A stretch of DNA of 64,000 nt from Atriophallophorus winterbourni (Eukaryota > Platyhelminthes > Trematoda > Plagiorchiida > Microphallidae). Below, one piece after another: positions 44,881-56,600 of the stretch. The first letter of the stretch is position 1. Every line of letters starts with the position of its first letter. Under the pieces are notes generated by a model. That model saw only the letters and a program-made list of their open reading frames with translations. It was not told where the DNA came from and made no database searches. The stretch lies in the NCBI GenBank assembly GCA_013407085.1, contig JACCGJ010001929.1:206842-270841 (forward strand), read 5' to 3'. A program made the translations under genes and the position numbers.

Positions 44881-46708
44881 AGACAGAACACACTTTTGTC
44901 ACGAGAACAGTGAATTTCGAAGGTTCAACAATTATTATGAGAACCGATACAATCCAGAGTTTGCGATTGGGTTAATCAAACAAATAATAATAGGGCAGAC
45001 GACAGGCCAAAAAATGCATTGGAGGATCACGGAAATTGGTCAACACCAGTTTAAAATTCAAGATAAACAAGCTAACAAAAATCTACTGTTACAAGAGGTG
45101 GTGGTTATACGAATAGAGCAACGGAGTACATTTGCACTTGCCGCTTACGGTATGGTGATTTATACAAGAAACAATTTACATTCTTTTCTCAGTCAGCTTA
45201 ACGGTATAACTGAGTCATGTACGTTGACAATTTACCAATTTCATACTTGTTCTCTTAACGTTTAACCTAAATCGATTTCTGACTTTGCTTTCTTTAGCAT
45301 TTCATTTCATTTACACTGCTTCCCAAAGTCTGCGATTATCACGCGGTGTCAATTTATTTCACGCGCAAGTCAAAGATCTCTCATAGAGTAACTGTTCTGA
45401 AACATTTTGTTCGCCGAAGCTACGTATAAATACTATTCTCAAAGACAATTCCTATCCAACGCATTCGGATTTAGTTAAATTCGAACCTTGATCAAACATC
45501 CGACCTCCAGAACTTTCAGCTATCAAGGCTCATTTACCACCTTTGCCTTCAGATGTGTGTAACATGATTGTACCATCAACGCGAAAATTCTGCATATTTA
45601 ACATATTGCCTTTCTCAACATGTTCCAATTTATAAAGCATTGAAGTAGAGATGAAAATTAAAATTGTTTCGAATAACGCTCCTCCCTCGTATGGTTAAGA
45701 TGCTAGATAGCGACCGAGCAAACCGATTTGGGATTGTTCCCTTATGAATTCGAAAGTCTACTGGTTTGATCAAAGAATCGACTAGTGTTTGTCGTGAATA
45801 AGAAATGATTATGGCACAATCAAACAATCGCAAAATTATTACCGCAGGTGACCAATATGACAGAAGAAACATAAGCAGTTGGGACACCACTATAAAACGT
45901 GGATATGCTTTCACACTGAGAGCCCACCGCAGTAAAGTAATATATTTTGAGACTAGCGTCTATTACATTGACATAATTAACCTACGAATGACGACTTCAA
46001 TTCAACATAGGTTCGGATGTGTAAGTTGTTTCAAGTCTCGGTGATGTGAGGCTTTCCGGACTTTCCACATGAGGAATGAAAACAGCCCAAAACTCATAGT
46101 GGAGCGCAAGTGTAGTGAATCCGAAGACCCTGAAGCTTGCATTATCATCATTGTTTATAGGGTTCAGCGTGCTACAATTGCGGCTGCTGACAAATATCAT
46201 GACAGTCAAAAAGTAATTTATAGCTAACAGCAAACCTCGAAGAGATGAGCAAAGTGTAAATCAGAGTCATAAAACTGTAACTCAATCCATTTTAAGTTTA
46301 CTGCTGAGAAATAAAAGAAGATCGGATAATTTGAACAAAAAATAAGGTGAAGTGATAGCCGAAAGTCAGACAGCGTTACGTTGAAAGAACAATGTGTACG
46401 TTATGCCGAGGTGGCGCAAGGCAGTCAGAGTTGGAAAAATCCAAGAGCTGATTTTATTATCACCGAGAGGGAAATAGACGGTGAAACAAGGCAAGCGACA
46501 AATTGATTAGGCTTAGTAAAAATTAGTTCTTTACGTCAGGATTCGTAATAAATGATTACCGGCAGCGAGAGCGGGGTTTCGCTAACACTTGTACGACTAA
46601 TGAATTGGGTCAAACACAGTTCTCAAGTCGATAGTCGGGGCCCATAAACCCCGTGCATATCTCCAGTTCCTTCACCACGACGCTGTGTTGATGATATGAT
46701 TTCAGCCA

Positions 46709-46771
46709 CTAGACGGATTCCAACCTGGATCGTCTAACTGAGAGTCAGACGTGCTAACCTCTGCACACTAC
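46709..46771 (-). repeat. tRNA-like sequence, probably SINE- or pseudo-tRNA-derived
   Basis: Minus strand: GTAGTGTGCAGAGGTTAGCA resembles an A box, then a 5-bp anticodon-type stem TCTGA/TTAGA around CTCTCAG, then AGGTTGGAATCC resembling a B box. The acceptor stem does not pair and the 3' flank is unrelated, so it is unlikely to be a functional tRNA. Confidence 0.5.
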
Positions 46772-46929
46772 ATTGAGCTGCCCGTGGTTCACGCTACCGG
46801 TAATTCCCGCAGTTTCGATGGTGGTTTGGGGCAGTTGCGAGTATCATCTTGTCTAACACCAAACAATGTGCAATTCCATCATTCCCACATATCAACATCC
46901 CCGAAGTTAAGCAAAGGCGGAAGACGAGA

Positions 46930-47985
46930 ACGAAAAAAATGTTTTGATAGCATATAGATAAATCACAGTAAAGATGTATAGGAGCTCAAGTAGTGTAGCT
47001 TGGTGGATTAGAGTTCCCGCGAAGAGAATGACCAGTATGATTATAAGGCAATCAGATGAAATTGTAAAGTGTCCGTCCTGAACGGCATGAAGTAAACGAC
47101 TGACTGCACTGGAAATGTTGAGTCGTTCAAGAGAAATCAATAAATAATAGAAGATATGAGAGGTGATTCAGCGGTCAGCAAATGCGGAATGTCTTTCAGT
47201 ATGATGAGCATCCAAGAACGGTGGGATACCGAACATGAACTAATTCCAAAATGGAGTGACATTGGGGATGTAAGAAGTGAAATAAAATATCTAGTAATGC
47301 GAAAACAACGCGAATGATCATTCAGGATCAAGCAAGAAATATGGAAAGATTATGAGACTATTACATGAGTGACATAGATGGAGCAGATAAAATCACCATG
47401 CGCCGGGGTTCATCTCCGATTAAAACCTGGTTGGCCGTTTGCCTGTGGGGAAAGATGATGGGGAGATTAAATTAGCATGATGTTCCGACAAACGTCGCTT
47501 TCAATTGGCAAGCATCTGAGTTTGAATCAAGTGCGGCGTCGCTTTGCGAATTTAAAAATGTCGAGAAAGCAGACAGTTAAATGAAGTACGTGCAACAGGT
47601 GGATTTCTTTCCGGTTACTGAAAACTACGAGACGCAGCTACATCTTTCCGGGATAAGAAAACTGTTGTTTTTGTTTGTTTCATCAAATGCGGCTTCCATA
47701 TAATTTCTACGATGTATCATTGTTTCGTAATTTATTTTTTCTTAACTTATTTCAACCTTGAATTAGTGCTCGCCGTTTGTAGTAATCTCAATCACGCGAG
47801 AGGTTTTAGACATTGGAACCCTGAGTTGATTTTGACACTTGACCCTGACTTTGATCCGGTTTACTCAAATAATTGTTTTCCGACTCGTTCGCTTATCACT
47901 GCTATCGGGTAGAGTGGTGAGACGAGTAAGCTGGAGATTGGACTTGTCGTGACAGCACTCGCATCAGACACTCCTTTGTGGAGGT
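46930..47985. other. No recognisable feature
   Basis: Short frames only. 47800-47985, just before the 18S-like piece, is more GC-rich, but I could not match it to ribosomal spacer. Confidence 0.5.
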
Positions 47986-47995
47986 TGTGTGAATA

Positions 47996-48110
47996 ATCTA
48001 GCTGATCCTAACAGTAGTCATATGCTTGTCGCAGAGACTAAGCCAAGCATGTCTAAGTACAAACCTTAAAACGGCGAGACCGAGAATGGCCATCATAACT
48101 TGGATCGTGA
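47996..48110 (+). pseudogene. Partial 18S rRNA pseudogene (5' end)
   Basis: Starts atctagctgatcctaacagt, followed by agtcatatgcttgtc, agccaagcatgtctaagtac, accttaaaacggcgag and cgagaatggc. This is the universal 5' end of small-subunit rRNA with scattered substitutions at positions that are normally invariant (for example TAACAG for TGCCAG, GCAGAGACTAAG for TCAAAGATTAAG). Similarity fades after about 115 bp. It is a degenerate fragment, not a working rRNA gene. Confidence 0.85.
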
Positions 48111-48676
48111 TTTTGTGTCGAGGTATTTCTCAAGTGACAATTATAATCAAGGTAGCCTCACACCGGTCGAGAGTTTAGACTTTGATGGTAATTCATCATA
48201 ATCAAATGCGAATAATTGAGCCAACAAACTGAGTGTTAATCTTACTGACATCAAACAGTCCGAAACCGGGTCACGAGTATGAGCGCGAAGGGCGATACAT
48301 CTGTTTTTTGCAACAACCTCTATCTATCTACATCAGAAAAATACCAGTAACCCGTTTTATAATTCCCCGTCGAGTACGGGTAATCCGATCAGCCCATAGT
48401 CAGTCCAAGAATGGGGGCGACTTGGCACAAGTCTAGGAATGATTTGACGCAAACATTATACCGTAAATCCACTGTTTCAATGCTGGTGGAATCAGCATGC
48501 ACAGTCTCTAACGTCAATCACCACAGAAAAATGGATTCATTTAAGTTTAAGCGCAATATTCAATTAAATACAACAGGTTGGCATCGTGCACCAACGTTAA
48601 GTGGAAAAATGTTAATGGCAATATTAAAATAGTTGGCTAGTTCGTATACAGAAAGAAACACAGGCAGAATATGATG

Positions 48677-48687
48677 AATAAGTCGAA
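48677..48687. repeat. Target-site duplication, left side of SINE-like element
   Basis: aataagtcgaa, repeated exactly at 49146-49156. Confidence 0.7.
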
Positions 48688-49145
48688 CCAAGTCCAGCTT
48701 CTGGCCTGCACGAGTGGCTCCCCGAGCCCGGCGGAACTGCTTCTACCAACAGGATAAAAGGCGAGGGCGAGTGACTGACGCCTGAAAACCAGTTTGCTTC
48801 AGGCAGATGGAGCTCGTTAGCCTGGGAGGGCATTTCATCTAGGGGAAGGAAAACCCTGATTTTAAACCTCCGCTGCCTTGCGGGATACCCGATCGCGGGA
48901 AAGGATTCGGGAGAAAACCCCGAGGAAAAATCTCGAACAGAGTCTTGTAGACGGTTGGTTGGTGCACACCACCTATTTCTGGCAACTCCCTGCAGCCTTG
49001 CAGGTCGCACTTGGTTGTGGAAAGCTGACTCGAACAAACGCCGAGTGGTGCTGGGGACGCCGCTTTGTACCCAAATTGCCAAGAATCTTCATTGAAGTCG
49101 ACTCATCCTCCAGGAGGAGATAGTCGCACAAAAGTAAAAGTAAGT
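48688..49145 (+). mobile_element. SINE-like element, 458 bp
   Basis: GC-rich against its surroundings and bounded by an 11-bp direct repeat. The first ~190 bp match 4722-4880 in front of the RTE element; the 3' end has tcctccagga as at the RTE 3' end near 9385 and finishes in a tandem AAAAGT/AAGT tail. No protein is supported (short frames on both strands). It probably depends on RTE machinery. A diverged relative is at 49330-49620. Confidence 0.72.
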
Positions 49146-49156
49146 AATAAGTCGAA
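49146..49156. repeat. Target-site duplication, right side of SINE-like element
   Basis: aataagtcgaa, identical to 48677-48687. Confidence 0.7.
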
Positions 49157-49329
49157 TGGAAAGCAATTAGGATTATATTTATTCCAGGGAGGATGATTGA
49201 TCATAACTAGAAGAAACGGCGGCTAAATTTGATCGATAAGTGAAGGATGCTTGATCCCATTCCGTTCTAGAGTAACATTAGACTCAGGGAATATATAAGA
49301 CATTGATCCTAAGCAGCTTAGTCCAATGT

Positions 49330-49620
49330 CGAAGCTGCTCGAACGGTTTCCACAAGCCCGGCGGAACAGTGTTTAGTGGGAGGGAAAAGGGCTAAGGTAG
49401 ATGACTAGCAATTTGAGACTGTTTGCATCGGGCAGGTGGAGTTCGTCTGCTACTGGCGACAGTTCATCAAGTCCAAATATCAGCTGTCTTGCGGAATTCC
49501 CAATTACAGGAATAGCTTGGAAAGCAAACCCTGTGGGAAACTTCGGAGCGGACTCTTTCTGTCATCTCCCCGCTGCCTTATATGTCGAAGTTGTATGCGC
49601 GAAGACTAGAGGGAAGAAAT
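49330..49620 (+). mobile_element. Diverged copy of the SINE-like element
   Basis: Shares with 48688-49145 the order agcccggcggaac, aggtggagttcgtctgc, cttgcggaattccc, ccctgtgggaaa and cccgctgcctta, with many substitutions. It lacks a clear tail or target duplication, so it is an older copy of the same family. Confidence 0.6.
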
Positions 49621-49921
49621 GTTAAGGGATGCTAATTACATTACTTGCACTGTATTCCCAAGAAACTTAACGTGATTTTTGCTCCGAGATATCAATGGGG
49701 CCGGCTAATCCATATGTGGAGACAGCCACTCAGAATGAAAAGCAAACAAGTAAGGATATACATGAATGACAACCGAAGTACAACCAAACATCAAACGTCT
49801 TAAATTCTATCTTTCCCAAAACTGATTGCTGAACTCACCCAATACGAGCTTACGGAACAGAGAATGAGTGAATAACGCGTCATTCCTAGTTATAACAATC
49901 AATACATATGAAAAAAATTAC

Positions 49922-50647
49922 CGTTGTCCAATCATCGAGTGGAGATTTGAACACCGGATCCGGTTGTGTTGGCCATTGATTGGTTGTCGGGAAGGAATTT
50001 CCGAATGCAGCAAACTCATTTGACGTCGCGAACGGATTGAGATTGTTCGTGGGTTTCGCTTGAGCAGGAAAAGGTGCAAAAGGGTTTGCCGATGAGATAG
50101 CATACGGCCCTGAGAAAGACTGAGTGGGGTGGGGCGATGGCACATGTAGGAACGGATTTGCAGAATTTGAAGCTGCTGGTGCGGTTCGTGTAGGATAAAA
50201 CGTATTGTGATAATCCCCCGAGGAAGGAAAAGTGGATGATGTGTGGTAAAACGGGGATACAGTGACGGGTGCCGTTGAATCAAAAAGATTGATAGCCGGT
50301 TTGGATGCAGGGTGGGTGACTCCATTTGAAGGTGTGGAGGAGGTCGTTTTGAAGATGTTGTCTAATTCTGCGAGTGCGGCATACTTATCGCTATTTGCCG
50401 TTTGAACGGGGAGTGATGTGTTCGGGGCAAGTGTGGGAGCGGTACTCGCGGGTTTCGGCTCAGGTGAAACAAAAGAGGTCTTCGCGGATGGCAACCCGTT
50501 TGGAACTTGGGAAAAGTCGGCAAAGAAGTCTCGTATAACGGATTGGTTGACTGAAGCAGGATTAGTGGTGGTGGATGAAAAGGGATCAATAACATTTTTC
50601 GTCTGATCCTCAATGAATCCTGTACCGGACGAAGATGCATTTGATGT
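49922..50647 (-). CDS. AGFG1: AGFG exon 5 (NPF/DPF-rich)
   Basis: 726 bp after a pyrimidine-rich acceptor (TTCATTCTTCCACCAG). Low-complexity Ser/Thr/Pro/Asn/Phe sequence with one DPF, one NLF and three NPF motifs plus DKYAALAELDNIF, the AGFG hallmark. Donor ACG-GTAATT; without splicing the frame would read 12 more codons to a stop at 49886. Confidence 0.88.
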
Positions 50648-53600
50648 CTGGTGGAAGAATGAAAATACAGATTGACCCACTATTCATACGGATGGAGCAC
50701 AAATAGTTTCGTCGGTAATTATGAAAAATGCGAGGTGCGATTACATAGAAACATGAGTGTTTCAAGGCGCACTGAACCTGATCTTACTGTCGCCACCTGA
50801 TGATGGCAAACAGAAAGAAAGTGGTGTGTAAGTAATGGGAATATGAGCACCACAATATATAACTGCAATGTGTTCATGAAACAAGAATACAAATTAAGCG
50901 GGCACCTAGCTACTCAGCTATACGAGAACGCGCCTAGCAATAGAACAGGTTTATTTGATACAAGGTAGTGTGCACGCTTTTACTGAAAACGTTCCGCAGT
51001 GATGTATGAGGCAAACAATCTTAAACCTCAAATCAGGAAAAATGCACACAGCCATAAACTGCACATGCGTTAAAATACCTCAGGTTTCCCAGGAAGTGAG
51101 AATCCAGCATGCGCAACTCACTAACGGTGGCGAGAGACAATATACAGTTCTAGAGAAAGTAAAGTTATCCGGAAGCGTTCGAATCCAAGAAATATCGACG
51201 CTTTCCAATTAATGATTTCTTCGACTGACTTTCTAAGAGTGATCTCTCGTGCGAATAAAACAATCTCAGATTGCTTAAACGTTTGTTACATCCGTCAACA
51301 AGTTGAACCAACGAGCTGTAGAGAGTAAAAGATCTCACCGAGATAGCTGGAGCAGTAAAACGTGATTCCACGTCCTAAAAACGTATTCACACAGCACAGA
51401 CGGATTTTGTGTCACACACTGATTTACCTGGTCTGGACACAATAAGCATCGCTAAACTAGTCGTGCGTTCGACACCTGCGAGTTTAAACATCATTCTGAT
51501 TGACGTGCACCCGCATATGCACCAAGCCCGTATGTTTATCAAATCGAGTGGACCTGTTCGCCAAATTTTAATCGATCGCAACACTCACCATGTTCAATGC
51601 ATCCAAGTGAACGATGTTCATGGGGATTATTTTTGCTGGAAGAGATAGAATGCGCGTGTTGGGCGTTTCGCTCCATACAGACTTGAGCTGTTCATATCTA
51701 GACACCGGTCGGCAAAATGTCACAGAGAAGCAATTCCATATAACTCGTACTGATATGCAATCGTGCAGTGCTTTTGTGCGGTACAGCTGCAGTCAGCGGT
51801 AATGAGCTGCATGCGAAAACACTTAGGAGTCTCACTGTCATTTTTATTTTTCATCTAGACCCGGTCAATCTGAGGGTAGCTTAGCTCACGTGCAGTCTAA
51901 GAATGTGCGACACTGTCTGGATCATGTTTGTGATTTTATATATATACATATACGCGCTCTACTCCGCGCTACGCAAACGAAAGACAAGCATCCGCCCTGC
52001 GGACCCTGGCGCTAGTGAAACCAACATTTTGATTGGCGATTCTGGAATTCTTGAACATATCCAGCAGCACTTTCGCTTGCTGTATTTCTAGCCCACAAAA
52101 GGATGTAACGTGGCATAATTTCGGAGCATTGTTCTTTAATATGGCACACAGTTTCGATGCATCACTCATTTCGCGGCATTTATTCTTGGCTCGTAGACTC
52201 AGGAGCTAAAGCGTACCAACACATACCACTGTAGGAATCCTGATTTCAACCTCATTAGATCAGTGTTCAATCTTCGTGATGTAAGGACAGAAAATCCCGC
52301 TTCAAATGATTGGTGTTCGATAGATCGTCGCTTTACTGCCGCTTCCCGTTTAGAACTATGTCCATTGGTGAAAACGCTCGAACCAAAGTTGCTACGATTC
52401 CGTGTGATTCCAGTGTGCGGGGATTGGAGCACACGACTCGTTGTTAACATATTCGCTAGATGACGTACATAGCTTGGTTGCATGTTCGGCTCTGGGATCA
52501 TGCGAATAGGTTCCTCGGAAAACGCATCGGTCACCATGGTTGTTAACTTTCATCATTTTGTTCATTTTTATGCTCGACCGTGTTCTAAGTTAGACATAGT
52601 TAAGTTGAACATACCTCATGGACCAGATACTTTCATGTAGGTGATACGCATTACACATGCAATCAATCTATAGCCATTTGTTATGCTAATAACAAAGCTA
52701 ATAAATCTAGAATGGTACATTGGTGAAAATCACTTTATTAAACCCTAGATATCATGCGCGATTTATCAACGGGTTTTAATCAGCATGGCACGGCATGTCT
52801 TTGGAGTGGTGTTAGCTGGGATGCATAGGGAACTCTGGAAAACCCACGAATGACATCATCAGCTGACCGTCATAGTGCTTTCAATGTGCCACATTTTATT
52901 CGTTTGTTAAACTCACCTTTTCGGAACCATTTAACACAGGCTGATTTTGCTTCGGGCTTGCAGGGACGGGTGGTTTGAGCGATACAGTTGGAGAAGTTTG
53001 TTTCGGAGGAAGGATCAATCCAACAGCTGTATTCGCCGGCGTTTGACGCGGGTGTTTGGCAGATTGATCGAGCTGGTCGATCAACAGCTGGTTTTCCCGG
53101 ATCGCGTCATTTTCCACTGCGGCACTTGGCTCCACATACCTTTACCGGATCGGATGAGATGTGAAAATCGTGAAATGAGATTGAATTTTCCTAGTGCTTG
53201 GTAATGTTGAATAACGAAATATCAGGGACGTGGAGAAAAGACAGAAATAACCAAAGGTTAATGCGGATCCATGAGTTAATGTAACAGATTATGAGAAAAC
53301 CCAAAGCGGAAAAATTAATAAAGGTGTACAATCAAAGAGAGACAGAACAAGCAATACCAGAAATCATTGTCCAATAGGCGATAGACTATCATTAACCATT
53401 TGGAAAAGACGAACAACTGTTTGCGAGAGACCATTGTCAATGGCAAATATTTTGAGTGACTGCATGTAAAATGGGAAAATTCAACAGAAGATCCTGGGTA
53501 TAGAAAAGACGACGGAGAAACTGAAAATTGATCGGCAGACATTGATATTTGACGGGCGAAACGGGAAGGGCTATCGCTCATATGCCATTTATTTGGCTAA

Positions 53601-56600
53601 TGAAAATTCTGGGCAACACTTGCGAATAATGCATTCCGCTGTGAAAGCTTGGGAGATATTTGAGATAAATTGCTGGTACAGCCCAGTCAATCTGCCATGT
53701 ATGATAGTGCGGTCAGGATAAGAGATGCGATGGTTGCCAATATTGGTTTTTTAGCATGTCAGACAATTGTGATGGTCTGGGGTTCGAGTCCCACCCGAGG
53801 CGGAGGATATGCACTGCTGATGAGCTCAAATAAGAGCGAAACTCGAGTCCAGTGCTTCTATTATGGACCGCCGTGATCAACTTTGTGAATAGTTCGATGG
53901 GCTTGGCACGGATGAGTAGTCGCAAATATAAACAACAAATTCTCCAAACTTCGCTTAATGTCAGACAACCATTAAAGACAGATGAGGGTGTACTAAAGAT
54001 AACTAACTACTCAACATGGCCAGTTTTAAAATTTTGCCAGATGAGCCACAGCGCTTGTGACAACAACAATACGATAAACTAAAGACCAAGTTTTTAACAA
54101 TTTAATTTCTCACATTTCTCAGTGGTATTCATTCCCTTGAATGAATTGAAAATACATGCATTTGCGTGTATTTCCATTACACACACCACGAATGGTTTCG
54201 TGCTGTTTGCATTCATCGGGTAGGGACAGTACGATCAGGATACGCACTTTAAACTTAGGAGTCGAAACGTCACACACAAGCACCAGTTTTTTCTCGGAAT
54301 CACACTTCATGGTTATGCAAAGCGTTGAGGATAAGATTTCTGAGATGTGCATCCACAGTGGACAACAATAGCTCATGGAACGCTTCGGGAAGCGGAATAT
54401 TGAAGCAGCCCTGTTGTCCACATCGTGCTACAATGATGATCATCGGTAATGTGCGGCGAGGAGCAATCATCACAGTTGTTGGAATTCGTGTCTCGGCGAC
54501 CCGTCGGTGTCTCACCTTCCGTGGGAAGTCGACCGCTCACAAGTTTGTGATATGGTACAACATCGATCATATGAATGCACATAAAAATCAGACAGAGGCC
54601 ATACATAGCGCGTAACTAGTAATGAAACTCGAAAGATGTAGTCGTACGATAACGCAGCGATAAGTAAACAAGCGGCATATACCGATCAAATGGAGATAAT
54701 TCACACACACACACGATTGTGAAAGCGAACCAAACGAAGAGAACCAACACCATGAGTGGTGCATTTTTGTTGGAGAATGGCTTAGTGTTTCGAGACGAGG
54801 ATGCATCAACAGTTTAATGGCCAATTGTCACGTTCTATTTGTACCGTTCATGAAATGTCATTTCATCAAGGCAAAGGGTGAATAAAATGAAACACCAATC
54901 GATAAAAAAGTGGACGCACACTGGATGGTCGAAAATACTGATTGATCGAAACGATAGAATTCGACTAGGAGTGATTGGGCAAAACGCAACAGGCACTTTG
55001 CCGAAAGCCTAAGATGAATTTAAGGAAGATGGAATGACATATGGAAAAATTGATTACTAGCAACAGAGCATTTCCTAATGACAGTTTAAACCAAAACGTT
55101 TTCAAATTTTCCCAACAAGCAGGTCGTAGCACTAATTTCAAACGATAAGGTTGAACTTTGAAGCTACCGATTGAGAGGACTGGCAAAGCCATCGCTGATC
55201 AATTTCACAATAATCTGATAAACGGAGCCATTCGGGGGAAAGGCTTAGCCTAAACGACACGGGCGTAGTTGCGCCCGGTTTTAATACACAGAACGGGACC
55301 GGCTTTTTTAATGTTCACACTCATTATGTAGGGCCACAACGATCACGCTCCATGTGCCTCGGCAGAATGGTGATAACTTTGCATTTCAAGCCACTCTTGG
55401 TTAAGGCTGCGTGCGTAACCAACACATTGAAGCTGACTTAGTTCTACCTGGTTCAAACAGCCGCATAATAAATGCTGAATATTTGTTTGATTCGTCATAC
55501 CTCAACGTGAACTCTCTCTAGTCTGGTATAATTCGATGAAAAAGGAATGTGCATTTAGACAGCGTTAAGCAAATGTTTTCATACAACACCAAATATGATT
55601 GAACTGGAATTTCACGATCAAACCATTGTTCAATTATCGAGGAAGTCAAAAATCCTCATTTGCACATATTTTCGTCACACACACACACCACGACCGGTTT
55701 CGTGCTGTTTGCGCTCACCACATCGGCGTGCCTCGAAACAGTGGATGAATGGTAAGCCACTGGCGGATAATGTTGGCACGGCTAACATGCCAAGCACATT
55801 TAAATGGGTTTACCCATGAGCTTGAACGAAAAATCTGCATTTGAATGCATTTCCATCACATTCACACACAACCCTACCGATTTCGTGCTATTTGCACGAA
55901 TGAACAAACGTGCCAACCTTATCCAACACTGGCGTAAAGCTCATACTTTGTTTACCCATTCTCGACAGATCAAGGCATTCGGATCATGATCCTACTGTTA
56001 TTACCCGATGAATGCAAACAGCACGATCGACCGGTCGTGGGGTGTGACGGAAACGCATGCAAGCGAGGATTTTTGTCCAAACCCGTGGGTTTAACTCATC
56101 TACATGTACGTGGGCACGTGATTAAATAGGTTGGTCGTACCAAACTTAACCAACAGTGGTATACAAGTTCAAACTTTGTTTAGTAAAACACATTCCATTC
56201 ACACCTTTGTAAATGGGTGTTATTAGTCCCAGTTTCCAGTCTTTTGGCAACACACCAGCTTGGAACAAATTACTAAACATTCAAGATAGATGTTCAGAGA
56301 GCTGCGCATGGCAGGTTTTGAGCAGCTTCGGAGTTATCTCGTTTGGTCCAGGAGATTTCTTTACGTTTAATTTTGGTAAGTGCTGCGCCACCACTACCGG
56401 AGTAATCAATATTTTACCCAAGGTCGGTCGGTCAAATCGAATGATTGGTTCATGATCAGGATCAATGGATTTCGGTGCAAAAACTCGGGCATAAAAGTCT
56501 GCTAACAGGTCAGCGGTCTGTTTAATAGATTCACTGAAGCCGAACGAAGTTTTTAGAGCAAAGACTCCGGGTTTAATATTTGTTCTATCGTTTACGAGTC

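Noticed and set aside
46400..46450. A tRNA-like phrase gccgaggtggcgcaagg
   Set aside because: Resembles an A box, but no matching anticodon stem or B box follows at the right distance.
50418..50640. Plus- and minus-strand frames overlapping AGFG exon 5
   Set aside because: Shadows of the low-complexity exon; the frame with DKYAALAELDNIF and NPF motifs is the real one.
51969..52537. Two minus-strand frames (112 and 66 codons) in AGFG intron 4 that might be an extra exon
   Set aside because: No family resemblance, no good splice sites in the right phase, and exon 4 already joins exon 5 in phase.
52199..53204. Plus-strand frames opposite AGFG exon 4
   Set aside because: Antisense shadows; exon 4 is supported by splice phase and by continuity with the ArfGAP domain.
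54700..54716. Short CA repeats, also near 55678
   Set aside because: Ordinary microsatellites; the second is part of the family A repeat.
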